64,000 bases of DNA from Isoetes taiwanensis (GCA_021234155.1 JAJEKV010000032.1:9926099-9990098), one strand, 5' to 3'. Shown: positions 25,515 through 37,564, counted from the stretch's first letter. Program-made: numbers and translations. Notes: generated by a model from the sequence alone, not told the origin.

Positions 25515-26090
25515 AATGAGGCTGGTCCCCTCAGCCTCAAAGGAAAGAAATGCTAACTGAAGGTCTTCAAAATATCAACAAGTGGTGGAGGGAATAGAAT
25601 TACTCTGCAGTGGTGGAAATATGAGGCAGAGTATAAGGTAATGGAGAGAGTGATAAGAAAATAAGATCAAATGGAGGGTAGGACAACTCAAGACAGGTGA
25701 ATATGGAGAAGAAGTGGATGAAACGCATATGACAATGATAATCAAATTAGCATGAGTGCCAAATAAAGGGATGAGTAACAATGTAGGATTAGCACTCTTA
25801 AAATTTCATATGGAAGCAAGGGCTAGATGGAAAGAGGCCAACTTAAGACAAATAAGAGTAATGAGCAAATGGACCTGAAATGACAACACTCAAAATTGTT
25901 AAAGCATAGCAAATCTCTACCCTATTTAACTAAACTTCTACTATTCAAGAAATTTGGCTCATACAACCATTGAATGTATTTCAAACTAAAAATTCAAACC
26001 TTCAAACCAAAAAATTCAAACCATCGAGCTCGAACCCTAATTTGCTCCTCCTCTGCTCGTGCTCAGAAAACTCGACCTCCCTTGCCGATC

Positions 26091-26861
26091 ATGGCTCCTT
26101 TTTCTTACCATACACCTATCTGGGACAATGTAACAGCTGATCCGAGCAATTTAGGAGTGCTTCCTGAGCTTGATCCAGCTACAGGAGTACCTATTCCTTA
26201 TGGTGTAATCGGACACTGCGGCAAGAATTGCATACGATGAGAATGGGACAATGTTTTAATTAATGAAGAACCTCTTCCTCGTGGAAATTTTTCGGTGCAC
26301 ATGCATTTCTGAGGCAGTGTATATGGGAAGGCACAAATGTTGACCAAAACTACCCTGACTCCGAAAAGGAACTCTACAAAAAAGACATGAACCATGATCA
26401 CCTTGCCATGGAGTGTTTCCTTGGGCAAAAGACTTATCAAGAGAAACTAGCAGCACTGCACAGGTATCAGAACACAAAGGCTCTGTGGGCCAGAATTTTT
26501 ACAAGGGAATGCATTCAGATGCTACATATGCACTACTTTTTGTGTAAGCATCATCATGAGCTGACAGATGCTCAATTTGGATGTGTATAGGCGTTATACT
26601 ACTCCCCGGGGATGCTAGCAGATAGCTATGGTTCCTTGATGCTTCTCATGATAAAAGAGATGCATTTCAAACTCCCGAAAGAGAATCTCCGGAGTGAAGA
26701 TCAAGTATGTTTTTGGTACCATGAACAATTTTTTACCGGATATAATGGTCTCTTGGATGTTTGCAGATGGCTCTCCTTAGGACAAGATTCCTACTATCCC
26801 TTCAGTGGAATACCGATAGCATTGGCTTCCTATGAGAGGATCGATCATCCAGAATTTTGTG

Positions 26862-26866
<5 letters not shown>
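26091..26866 (+). pseudogene. Antisense ORF of the gypsy element, broken
   Basis: This ORF runs opposite to gag-pol, between integrase and the 3' LTR. It starts MAPFSYHTPIWDNV at 26,091 and proceeds through GVLPELDPATGVPIPYG to a TGA at 26,238. It then resumes in other frames: AMECFLGQKTYQEKLAALHR (26,387-26,590) and MLLMIKEMHFKLPKENLRSE (26,612-26,866). The sequence is clearly codon-structured across the breaks (at least one frameshift and two stops). I do not recognise its fold. Antisense ORFs at this place are known in Tat-lineage elements such as Retand, Ogre and Grande relatives. Confidence 0.65.

Positions 26867-26896
<30 letters not shown>
26867..26896. repeat. Poly(T) run
   Basis: About 30 consecutive T, ending the recognisable antisense ORF. 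It may be the poly(A) tail of a small minus-strand retroposon or a slippage tract. Confidence 0.8.
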
Positions 26897-26897
<1 letters not shown>

Positions 26898-27559
26898 ACG
26901 AATAGAAATTCTCTTGCTCTTTTTGAAATTGTCTGGTCTTGAAAAAATATTTCGCTTCAAAAGTAACACACAATTAGCTCACCTCAAAGGAAAAATGGTC
27001 TTGATGGTACAAGTATTAAGAACCTTGAATACAACTAACCAAAAACAACTTAGCAAATCCAATCAACAAGAATCTCTGAAATTTTAAGCCTAAAGGGAAA
27101 TGAACAGAACCAATCAAAAGAGTTTTAAATCTTCAATTTTCAACAACAATTAACCTACTCTAAGTTAAAATAAGTATTCATATAGGATAAAAAGGCCTAA
27201 ACATGCATGTTGAGGCCAATATCTTTTTCAAATGTTGGATATTTGTAGGATTTGGTAATTCAAAACCTGCTTTTGAGATCCTTAAGCCAATAGGATGAAC
27301 AGCCGACTTCTTTTTACAATCTGGTAAGGGCCTTCCCAAGGATTTTCAAATTTAGATAGCTTACCTTCATTTGCAACATCCCATTTGAGCACGAGTTCCA
27401 ATGGAGCCAATCTATCCTCGGAGCTTGTGAGTCGCTTTAAAAGCTCGCCGACTCCTAGCCTTCTTAAGTAGATTGAAGTTTTTTACGATCAAATCTATCC
27501 TCATCCAATTTTAGCAAAACTTCATACCGTGTTGTAATGCTTCAAGAAACTCCGGATCC

Positions 27560-28330
27560 AACTTGAGTGCCATTCTCAAAGAGGGAATCTCCAACTCAAC
27601 AGAATAATCGCTTCAACACCATAAACCAAACTGAAGGGAGAAGCATTAGTGGCGCTTTTATAGTTGATTCTATGAGCCCAAAGGGCATCATATAATTTCA
27701 AATGCCAATCTTTTGGTTTTGGCAAACCGTTTTCTCGCAAAAATTCCCTTAAGCACTTTGTTAGTAGACTCGGCTTGACCATTTCCTTGAGGATAATAGG
27801 CTGAGCTTTTCACATGTCCGATTTTGAGACTTGAGACAAGAATTTGAATAACCTCATTAATAAAAGTAGAGCCTCTATCAGTCAAAATTTTGAAAGGGAT
27901 TCCAAACCTAGAACAAATATTTTCATGCAAAACCTAGCAAAGAGTATATGCATTTGCTTTTCTCAAGGGTCTGCTTCCGACCATTTGGTAAATAAACTGT
28001 GGGCCACAACAATGTATTCATCGAAAGCGTAAGATGGGGGATTTATAGGGCCAACATAATCTAGCCCCCAAACTTGAAATGGGCCCGGGGACACAATCCC
28101 AAAGAAGAGGGGAGGATGCAAAATTTTCTTACCAAAGATCCGCATTGATGGCAAGTTTTAATGACATCATAGCAATCTCTAAATAAATGAGGCCGTAAAT
28201 AACCAGACCTTAATATTTTTTGGCGGTTGTATCTGCTGCAAAATGACCACCACAAACACCTTTATGATTCTCGGCAAGCACTAAAGGCAGCCTCCTCTTT
28301 ATCAACACACCTTAAAAAGAACACCATCCC
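27560..28330 (-). pseudogene. Gypsy integrase
   Basis: The zinc-binding region ends in LFRDCYDVIKTCHQCG (about 28,150). The catalytic core shows VWGLDYVGPI (first Asp), KILTDRGSTFINEV (second Asp) and AYYPQGNGQAESTNKVLKG (Glu). A downstream WDALWAHRINYKSAT-like region follows. Frames change at least twice. It would insert the cDNA, leaving the 5-bp duplication seen at the ends. Confidence 0.85.
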
Positions 28331-28649
28331 CTGTTTACCTTGCACAAAATATCTCCAATCAAAGTGTAAGTTAAACATTTCAGCCTAAACTTGTAAGCTT
28401 GACTTTTAGAAAATTCAGGAGGTATCTCTTGATATTTGAGGAATTTTCTAATAGATTGTCGCCAACCTTGAGCTGTTTATCCGAAAGATCTTGTTCATTT
28501 GCCACAAGATTAGCCATCTCTCCTTCTTCCCGCACAACTTCTTCATGCTCAAAATAGGCAAAGCAGGTAAATACAAACTCGGATTATTCACCACATGGAT
28601 GACCTTAACCTTTAGATCATAAGACTGGAGCCTACAAGCCCACCTATGA

Positions 28650-29000
28650 AGCTTGGGTTTTCCAATTTCTTACCATACAAAAAGGCATGGGATTCTGCTG
28701 CATATAAACAAGTAGCTTGGGATTTTTGTAGAAGATGTCCTTGCCTTTCTATTAAAAAATAAGAGCAAAGCACTCCTCTCTATCTTAGGATACCTCTCCT
28801 CGGTTTGAGACCATTGTTTACTTGCAAAAGCAATGGGGTGCTTTTTCTGCAAAATAGCAATCCCAATGACTCTTTTTAGTAACAAAGAATGTAAATTGTG
28901 AATGGCGGTGAGAGATCTGGAGTTTTCAATCGAAAGTGGCATGGCAAATAGCTTCTATAATCTGCACAAAAGCCTTCTCACATTCATCGGTCCAAACAAT
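28650..29000 (-). pseudogene. Gypsy RNase H domain (second RNase H)
   Basis: Reads ILQKKHPIAFASKQWSQTEE followed by RYPKIERSALLLFF, the Ty3-type RNase H tethered behind RT. It lies in the canonical position between RT and integrase. Its frame is broken near 28,720. Confidence 0.75.
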
Positions 29001-29990
29001 AGCTTTGTATTTACTTTCTTTTTTACTAACATGGCCCACTCTGGTTAATTTGGAAATAGGACTAACATGGTGAGAGAAATTAGGCACATAAATTCTCAAA
29101 AAAGAAGTCATCCCCATAAATTCTTTAACATCTCTAAGTGTCTTGGGGGTCTGAAGCTTCTTTAAGGCAATGATTTTTTCCTCAGCTACTTGAAGACCAC
29201 AGGCGAGAAACTTCATGGCCTAACAGGTTGGCCTCTAGATGATAAAAGATGCACTTCTTTGGATTTAGATTAACTCCGGCTTGTGCGCACAATATAAATA
29301 TTCTTGTTAGCTCAAACATGGTCATTTCCTTCATTTTACCTAGGCATAAATCATCCGGGGAAGACTCTAAACTGTTCTCGAGTCATGCTTGCAAAGACAA
29401 AGTGTCCATGGCCCTTTGAAATGTAGCAGGGCATTCATTAAACCAAAAGGCATCCTTTTCATTGCAAAAGTTCCCCATGGGGTGATAAAAGATGTCTTGG
29501 GCTGATCTTCTTGTTTAATGCTTATCTGATTGAACCCAGAGAAACCATCCAAAAATGAGTACATGGATTTACCAGCTACTGCATAAAGGATTTCTTCTAA
29601 AAAAGGCAAGGGATAACAATCTTTAATGGTAGCCTTATTAAGATCTCTATAATCTACACAAATCCTCAAAGAACCATTTTTTTTTAAAACTGGGACAATG
29701 CATGAAACCCAGGAAGGATTCACAATAGGCATTATCGGGACGACTCGCATTTTAGACAACTCTTGTTTGATAAGATCCAGAGTGAAGAATTAATTCTCCT
29801 CAATTTACGCATAACAAGGTTTAGCATCTTCTCGAACTTTTATTTCAAACTCACAAATATTTTTATCAATCCCCTTTAGTTCTGAATATTCCCAAGCAAA
29901 AACATCCACCCAATCCTCAAACAACTCAACCATTTTACCTCTGTCATCCTCTTCATATAGGTCTCCCATTTGCAAAGTCCTAGGCACACC
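29000..29990 (-). pseudogene. Gypsy reverse transcriptase
   Basis: The leader DVFAWEYSELKGIDKNICEF (about 29,920-29,850) is followed by VPVLKKNGSLRICVDYRDLN, motif A MYSFLDGFSGFNQISIKQED, TPWGTFAMKRMPFGLMNA (motif B), a degenerate PDDLCLGKMKEM where YxDD is expected (about 29,350), and then LQTPKTLRDVKEFMGMTSFL. Stops and frameshifts near 29,790, 29,370 and 29,220 break it. Confidence 0.9.
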
Positions 29991-30139
29991 TTCTTTATTC
30001 ACTTTAAGCTCCTTGTATGATTCTTCTTGGGCTAAGTTTATAGTTAAGATAGGATGAAGTTGAGAAAGCTCGTCTTCATCTAAGAAGTCTTCTTGGATAG
30101 CTCCTTCAGATAAGTGCTCCAATAATGTTTCCCTGCACA

Positions 30140-30510
30140 ATAAATCAGCCTCAAAGTTTTTAGATCTTGGAATATGATGAATCTCCCAATGATCAAAAAA
30201 AGTTAACAAATCTCGAGCTTGAGTGTTCAAATCCTCCATCTCATGATGCTTTGTTTGGTATTCTCCCAAAATGCATGCAAACAAAACCAGTGTGAGTCTC
30301 CATAAATAATAATATAGGAAATATTCATGAATTTTTTGCTTCTGTAGGCTGCAATGAGGGCTCTATATTCTGCTGCATTAGAGGAAATATTAGGATGAAT
30401 TCTCCCTATTTTGGTCATTAGTTTTAAATTTGTATCCTTTAGAATAGAAAAGAAGAAGCAATTCCTAATTTTTTGGACATACCTCCATCAAACCAAAGGT
30501 AGGCCTTATT
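30140..30510 (-). pseudogene. Extra RNase H domain located upstream of RT
   Basis: In element orientation the pieces read YLWFDGGMSKKLGIASSF (first Asp at 30,487-30,489), NAAEYRALIAAY (Glu), IIIYGDS (Asp) and FFDHWEIHHIPRSKNFEAD (last Asp near 30,143). All four catalytic acidic residues of the plant/archaeal-type RNase H are present, across two frames. It lies between protease and RT, apart from the usual RNase H at 28.65-29.0 kb. This resembles the additional aRNH of Tat elements; position is unusual to my knowledge. Confidence 0.8.
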
Positions 30511-30817
30511 TCCTTCAGTCGAGAAGATTCAAAGATGAGCAAAGTTGACCACTTCTTCTTTTATACCAACATCCGGACCTAAACTATAAATTCCTGGCTC
30601 CTCTTCCTGCAAAATATCCACATCTATGAACCTAATATTAGCAGAGGGATCAGTCTTGTTTACCAATTTAATGGAGGTTGCTCCATTTGAAATAGTGCAG
30701 ATGCCTTCAGACCATATCGGCCTAGCATCTACTTTGTTTTCATCCATCTTCTTCCCAATAATAAATCATAAATGTTAGAATGATGAACATTCTCAAAATC
30801 AACAACCACAAATGTAG

Positions 30818-31402
30818 CTAGCACAATAATACCTCTGTGATATTGCAGGACACATTCCTCACAATTCCCTTTGGCACTACCTTAGCATTGGAAAAAGATT
30901 TTAGAACAATAGAAGTATTGTCTTCTACCTTGAGATCCAATGCTTTCATGACATGGTAAGGCATGACATTTAGAGAGGAACCTCCATCTAGCAAAACCTT
31001 ATCCAGATGGAAAGTACCTATGGTGGCATTACAAGTAAAAGCACACGGATCTTGGTTTGCTTTCGGGTAGGGCTTGAAATATTGTGACAAGTCTACCGCA
31101 ACAGTTTCTTCAACATTTTGAGTGCTCTTGATAAGCTTTTCCCTATAAGATGGTGCAATTCTCAGCAGAGTTAATAAGTCTACAGTAACTTTGGAGTTTT
31201 TCATGAGCAATTCAAATTCATCAAGTTCAGAATCCTTCTGTTTATACCTTTGGACAGGAGGAGGGGCTATACTACGGGGATCTGGTTGAAATGTTACCTT
31301 ATGGAGTGTAGTTGGTGGAATAGAACCTGCGGGGTTACTGAATAAGGCCCGCACGTGTACGCACAACCATAACATCTTGCTCCTCTTGTCCCCCTCGCAC
31401 AA
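30818..31402 (-). pseudogene. Gypsy aspartic protease and linker
   Basis: A 194-codon open stretch holds a Pro-rich linker, a helical segment with VDLLTLLRIAPSYREKLIKS, and the protease core FHLDKVLLDGGSSLNVMPYH with flap-like VVPKGIVRNVS. The catalytic motif is D-G-G-S rather than D-S/T-G, which is common in plant Tat elements. A fragment of a related family is at 9.0-9.3 kb. Confidence 0.85.
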
Positions 31403-31479
31403 GTCTCAATAAAACTAACATTTGACACTGTTTATCCTTTTCTTGTCTTGCAAAGTAATTCTTGACACTGCAGAGAACC

Positions 31480-32660
31480 TGTCATCATGACCTACCTCTT
31501 TACAAAAGGAGCAGACGGGACATTCTCTACCAAAATGGCCTTTCTGTTGCATTTAGGACAAGGCCTAGCATAACAATTCTCAGCCCTATGAAAAGGCTTA
31601 CCCCGCAGTTTGTACAATCGGGTGAGGTGAGCTAGAAGAAGAAGTACCATTTCCATTTTTCAACTCCATGAGTTGTTTAGTCACCTCTAAAAGAGCTTGG
31701 ATACTTTACTTATCTCAGATTTCATCTCAAACACGAGGGGTTTAATTCCTCAACTTTTGGCTTTTTCTTTTCTTTTTCGAATCGCATATCTGAGGAACAA
31801 GCATTAGTATAGTGTAGCTCATGCTTTCCGGAATCATGATGAGAAGGATAGAATGGGTCTCGGATTTCTTCATCGGGCAAATAGCTTAGCAATTCTACTA
31901 AATCCACAGCCTTTACAAATGCTTTATGAATAGAATCTAGTTCACCAAATCTCTCAAGTTTTAGCAATTTCCTATAAATCCGGGTGCGGGCATCAAACCT
32001 TTGATAAAAGAAGCAACCAAATGCAAAGTTGGGTGAGAGACTTGGTTCTGTTACAAACTAGCAAATAAGAGTTAAATCTTTCCACATACTTTGCTTCACA
32101 CTTTCACCAGGTCTAATAGAGAAAGAATTGAGTTCAAAAACAAGATCGAGGTAAGTAGTCTTACCAAACCTTGATAGAAACTTTTGTTCCAATTCATCCC
32201 ACTTAGTACCAATGGAGAGCTCAAAATCCAACCAAGACTGGCCTCATCACCCTTCATGCACTTGGTGAACTCGAGAAAAATCTGGAGCCTTTTTTTCTCC
32301 CATGCTCCTCATAGTATTCTTCAAAATTCTTCAAAAAATGGTTGGCATTCATGGAAGAATCATAATAAGGAGGAGAAACAGTCTGAGTTAGCTCAAAATG
32401 ATAAGGGGCTGGTGGAGGAGTTGGCTCAAAAAGATTTTGAACTTGTGAAGACGAGGGCAAGGTAGAAATATTTGTAACATTGGTAGACCTGATAGAGAGG
32501 AGCTTGTGGAGGAATAGGCACATTGGGAGTGTTTGTGGCATTGGTTATAGATCTGGTAGCCACTCTCATGCTTACTCCTACTAATTCGGTTGATTTGTCT
32601 CCTCGGGTGGTTCAAGTGAGCTCGGCATGCTTCTTTGGCCCCATTTGAGTTCAATTTCGA
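31480..32660 (-). pseudogene. Gypsy gag and nucleocapsid
   Basis: From 32.66 kb the frame passes a Pro/Ser-rich start, SSMNANHFLKNFEEYYEEHG (capsid start), a WDELEQKFLSRFGK region near 32,190, NSFSIRPGESV near 32,120, and AVDLVELLSYLPDEEIRDPF (31,722-31,967). A knuckle CPKCNRKG...REC lies near 31,520-31,560. Several frame changes occur. Confidence 0.75.
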
Positions 32661-32667
32661 GGTAAAG

Positions 32668-32685
32668 ATCTCGGTGGGACCTCCA
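32668..32685 (-). other. Primer binding site of the gypsy element
   Basis: Immediately inside the 5' LTR the minus strand reads TTT and then TGGAGGTCCCACCGAGAT, beginning with the TGG that pairs to a tRNA CCA end. I do not name the tRNA. Confidence 0.65.
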
Positions 32686-32688
32686 AAA

Positions 32689-35175
32689 TGTTAGCCTAAA
32701 ACCTGGAATTTTAGCCTAACCTCAAAGGAAGTGTAAACAAACTGTCGGGGACCTCCAGATCACTTAGGGTGATCAATCCTTAATCATGTAAAGCAAAAGA
32801 ACTCAATTTCAAATCTTTGGTTTTGTCAAAATCACTACAGTCCACGAAGCGAGAAAAAGCTGTCGAGAACAAAAATCAATCTTGCAGTCACACCCTTTAA
32901 GATTTTTGAGTTTTGTTTTTGGTATGAGTTATAGACAAGTAGAGGGAACTCTTTGGTGAAAGTCTGTCTCGATTTGGATAGGGAAGACCAAGAAAATCAA
33001 TGTCAAAGTTCAGTCAAAAATTGGTCAATGCCAAAACAGAGAGCCAAAATTTGCAAATGGAGTTTGGTGATGAATTTTGAGTTGGAATTTGTGCAAATGA
33101 CCTCAGAATGAACTCTAAATCACGTGCATAGGGTTTTCTTGACAAGCAAACACTATGATATTTCTTTGAGACGGACCAAAGTCTTGAATTACATCACGGT
33201 TTGTAGCCGGAGATATGAAAAAACTATTTTTCTTTGTTTTCTTTGCATATAAACAATACTCAATCCTATTTAAGGCTGGGACACAACTATTTATTTGGGA
33301 TTCAACTTAAAATATCTGATTTCTATTGGTCTAGACAGGGCATTATGATTTATAACTTGAGAAGATGGCAACACTATTTTCCGAGGCAAAGAATATGCAT
33401 TAAGATCATAAAATATCACGGGGAGTTCGAAATCTCAGGAGAAAATATCCAAAATAATGCTTGAGAGTAACTCCCAAAGCATAGTAAGCTTCTGATAATC
33501 TAGAAATTGTCTGGAAGAGAAAGTAATAAGGAATTTTGAATTGCAGTAGAAGTTTTGGTGTCAGGTAGGTCACAACACAGTCGGTCTTCGATCAAAATAC
33601 AGTCAATCTTCAATCTCGAACAGGATTAGCTGAATTTGGAGTAGAACAGATCAATAAAATATCAAAGATATAGAAAGCGCCCAGATCACAGAGGTATATC
33701 TCCGAGGGGGGTGAAGAAAATGATGTCCATTCTTGGATAAAAACTGTCCCTCCCAAAAACCAGCTCGGTTGAGTGATTTTAGGCTTAATTTGAGCAAATT
33801 CCCTTGAATCAAGTGCCACAGGGGGTTCCAGAGGTCTCGGAAGAGGTTCGGGGAGATGATTTGGGAGCAAAAGGGCGGGATTCAATCGATTTGGGCGCGA
33901 ATTTGCCGATTTACTTGAGCTCTCGAAGTTTAGGTTTTTTTTCAAAGCTTGATATATCCCACGTGCCCTGAATGATTCTGGAAGATAAGGATATAAATTG
34001 AATAATCCGAGTCAGCATGTTGAATTTGCGTGCCACGCAGAAGGGTTGTGCCAGCTCGTGTTCTGGAGGCCCTGCCCTGCTGCCACGTGGACCAATGGGG
34101 GGGGCTGAGGTGGAATTTAGGCTGAGGTGGAAAATAGAAAAATAGGGTAGATAGGCTAGAATAGGTTTTTTTTTTTTTGCTATTTTTTTTTTTTTTTTGG
34201 CACGCATCCCAAGAAATAATATTTGAGGAATTTTCCAAGGTCTTTTTTGAATTTTGGAAAGGCCAACATAGCTATTTTTTGCCAAGCTCCAAATCTAGAG
34301 TGTTTTCAAGTCAAATTGAGATACTTGAAATTTTGCCCATTTTGACCATGGTCAATGAGTTTTCAACCTTGGGAATGGTGAAAAAATCATAGGAAGAGGG
34401 TGAAAAGATAGAAAAAAAAAAAAAAAGGCTATGGCAGGATTTAGGGAAATAAGATGAAAGTAAAATTCAAGCCTCCTTGCTCTTGAAGTTTTTCATGATC
34501 TCTTGAGAGCAATTCACAAGTGGAGGTGAGGCCAATAAAAATATAGGTAGTGAAGTAATGAAAGAAGGCATGACAAGGTGGAAATGGGGTATAAAAAGAT
34601 GAAAGGAAAGTGGATATGGAATGGATGAAATGGATAAAGGATGGAAACCCCTGTAGCACATGATCTTATCTCCAAAGCTCAAATCATACCTCATAACTTT
34701 GCTCAAGGCCCTAGGGTCTTCCAAACTTCTAAAAAGGTCTTCCAATCTTCAAGGCCTAAACAAGAGCAAAATTCACCTTTAAAGTGACATCTTCATAGGT
34801 GTGACTTCCAAACCATTGGTGCAACTCCATTTAGCTCCATATGAGTGAATATGAGCAACATGCTTATAACTCCTTGTATAGCTTGCTATATCCTTTGCCT
34901 GGTCTTCAAGAAATAAGAATGTAACTAGAAAATTTCCTCAAAGGAAAGAATTAGGCTATACAACCAAGATCCCAAGGGTCTTCCAAACTTGAGCCAATTT
35001 CTTCCAAACTCTAGCAGGATCAAAATAACACTAACTCTTACCATATGAGTAATAGGAAAGTAACTTAAGATGAAACCTCAAAAGAAACCACAAGTCTTCC
35101 AAACTCTGACAAGTATCTTCCAATCTTGAAACTCTAGGTATCATGATGGTCCATGTTGCCCAAAAAGGGGCAACA
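32689..35175 (-). repeat. 5' LTR of the gypsy element (right copy)
   Basis: Length 2,487 bp, TGTTAGCC to GGGGCAACA on the plus strand. The distal 1.07 kb (34.1-35.175 kb) is almost identical to the partner, differing mostly in homopolymer length. The proximal 1.35 kb carries many small differences, often at CAG/CTG words. Confidence 0.95.
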
Positions 35176-35180
35176 GCAAG
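35176..35180. other. Target-site duplication GCAAG, right copy
   Basis: Matches 23,019-23,023 and restores the LINE RT reading frame region between motif B and motif C. Confidence 0.9.
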
Positions 35181-37165
35181 AACATATCCTGCTGAAAGAC
35201 CAAACAGTGTGGGAGATAAAAGACAACCTTGTTTGACTCCCACATTGCTCACAGCTTGATCTCCACATTCGATGCTCAAAGGAAAGGATAGCTCCACGAT
35301 CACCTTCCTCTTCGTCGCATCACGATATTCAACTGGATGTTAAGCTGACGCAATCGTTGACGCTCCCTAAGTACCAGGTCAAAAGCTTTGCTGAAATCGA
35401 CAAATAACAAGTACAAACGGCTCTTCTTACCCTTGACTGCATCCATGATTACCATGAGTGTCACCAAATGGTCAATTGTAGATGTGTTTTTTCTGAAACC
35501 TGCCTGTCCCTTAGCCCGCAAATCTTTCTTCTCTGTCCACTCATTGATTTTGGATTCTAGAATGGAGGCAAACAATTTAGAAAATATGCTACCAACCAGG
35601 ATAGTTCTGTAATTGTTGATATCCATCTTATCCCCTCTTTTGAGTATTGGAATAACTCGGTTCACCTGCCAAGACTCTGGAAAGCCATCCCTTAATGCAC
35701 CATTCAACATCTGTGTAATAGGTTCTGTAAACTTATCGCCTGCCCATTTTATCATTTCTGCCACTAGACCATTTGCATATGCTGCTTTACCATTAGAGAG
35801 CCCACTTATCACTTTTACAATATCCTCTTCAGTGATGAACTGTGTTAATACATGTTGCTCCATCTGTATATTTGCTTCTATGTCTTCTTGTTGATATAAT
35901 CTCCGCACATGTTGGAATAATTCCTCTGCCCCTATCTCAAGATTCTCTGGTTTCTGCTTTTTTAGTTTGTTCCAAAATGTCTTGGGTTCCCTGATTAGCT
36001 CAAAGGCATGTTGATCCTGTCTACTCTTTAGGAACTCCCTTTTCTTTCTCCTAACTAGTGCTACATATGTTTTCTTTTGCCGGTTCCTATCTTTCCCACA
36101 TGCTGCCATATATTGTTTGCGCTTATCTTTGCATTGCTTATCAAACCAACTGTTGCAAGGGAGTCCTTTTGCCTTTCTACCATGAACAAAGCATTTTTTT
36201 GCTGAGCCTATTAGAATGTCCTTGGTAACACTGTCCATTTCTGATTCATGATCGAGGTCTTTTAATTCCTGAACTCTTGACTCACAAACCTGCTTATATA
36301 TATCTGATCTTCTAGGGTCCATCCTGATGCTATTATTCTTAACCTGTTGATTGTTTTTTTGGGATGCGTCTATGCTTAAGTGAAATGAGATGGCTACATG
36401 GTCTGACTCTGGTTGTTGTTCCCAAACATATAAGTTTCTTATTCTCCTGGCTATGTCTTCTCCGCCAATCACGTAATCAACAACGCTTTTCCCTCTGCAA
36501 GTACATCTACCCGATCCTGGAAACCTGTCTAACCCATTCAGGATTCTCAAATCGAGTCCACTGCACATTTCAAGCATGCATTTTCCCATTTGTGTCTGAT
36601 AGGCTTTATCTTCAGAACATCTTGCCCAACCAACGAGTTTAATTTCATCTTCATCCAATTCCTCCATCCATTGTGCTTCCCCATCTTGTTTTAGAATTGC
36701 TGCCTGCTTGTTTGCTGTTCTGCCATTAAAACCCCCCATCACTATCACGTCTTCTTTTTGTGAGAGCTGTAAGATATATTGTTCTAACTAAAAAAGCGGA
36801 TCCATTCTGTTACAATCATCTTTATCATATGCCTTTTTTATGAATGGGTGCAAAATAACAACTGATTAGAAAAACAGGTTTCTGACCCAGAATCTCCACA
36901 CATATGTACTGTTTAGAGTTGGTTGTGGTCTCTTTAATTCTATGAGAAATTCCCTCCCTGGCGTAGCAAGCTATCCCTCCATTTCCTCTGTAACTAGTGT
37001 TTCCTATTTCATTCCAAACTGATGTGATCTTGCGAAAACCAACTAAGACTGGTGTATCATATTGCTCATGCTCCCACGTTTCTACAAAACATATCAGATC
37101 TACTTGCTGAAGGACACTTGACGTACTACATACCTTGGTATCGTGAGCATGTTGATGTTCCAAAT
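35181..37165 (-). pseudogene. LINE endonuclease and N-terminal reverse transcriptase
   Basis: Endonuclease starts near 37,165 with LICFVETWEHEQYDTPVLVG, continues with FRKITSVW and RGNGGIACYAREGI, then VIVMGGFNGRTANKQ, VVDYVIGGEDIARRI and PESDHVAISFHL. The SDH motif is kept, but the usual G-D-F-N is G-G-F-N, losing a catalytic Asp. RT follows: GLVAEMIKWAG, NYRTILVGSIFSKLFASILE, KGQAGFRKNTSTIDHLVTL, motif A FVDFSKAFDLV, then (frame-shifted) GVKQGCLLSPTLFGLSAGYV. A stop lies near 36,785. The chain continues at 23,018 beyond the gypsy insertion. Confidence 0.9.
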
Positions 37166-37169
37166 AACA

Positions 37170-37530
37170 ATTCTAATGGTCTCGTTTTCCTATTCATTGA
37201 TGACGACTCGTCCCCTCCTCCAGAAGACTTGTTTGTTTTGAATTTTGGCCTCTTTAAATTTCTTCAGCTCTTCTTTCTTAATTTGAAATTGTTCTTTTGT
37301 CAGGTCTTCGTTAATCCAGACATCTGGCCTTTCAAGATAGCTCTCTTTCTTAATACATTTGATCTACCTTCCTTCTCTCAAAATCTTATCACGACATGGC
37401 AATTCCAGTTTGCTTTCTTACCTACTTGGAAAGCGTCCACAATTCCAGAAGGGGCAATCTGCATTTTATCTGCGAGAAATTTTTCCACAACAGTTTTCAC
37501 CTGCTCATTATCTTCTTCTGGTATGTCGAT
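37170..37530 (-). pseudogene. LINE ORF1-like remnant
   Basis: Minus-strand reading gives IPEEDNEQVKTVVEKFLADK, IVDAFQVGKKANWNCHVVIR and then RAILKGQMSGLTKT with a basic tail. The arrangement fits the C-terminal nucleic-acid-binding part of LINE ORF1. It contains stops and ends at the CT-rich run at 37,532. Confidence 0.5.
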
Positions 37531-37531
37531 C

Positions 37532-37564
<33 letters not shown>

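Larger units (their letters stand above)
23024..35175 (-). mobile_element. Tat-like Ty3/gypsy LTR retrotransposon, complete ends
   Basis: Two LTRs of about 2,475 and 2,487 bp with TG...CA ends, a 5-bp target duplication, a primer site and a polypurine tract define the element. Internal order in element orientation is gag, nucleocapsid, protease, an RNase H domain, RT, a second RNase H, integrase, and then an ORF on the opposite strand before the 3' LTR. RT-RNase H-integrase order is Ty3/gypsy. Long LTRs, an extra RNase H and an antisense ORF point to the Tat lineage. All coding parts are interrupted, so it is non-autonomous now. Confidence 0.9.

Noticed and set aside
26612-26905. Phe-rich C terminus of the last antisense ORF piece
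   Set aside because: The Phe run is the poly(T) tract; I ended the remnant before it.
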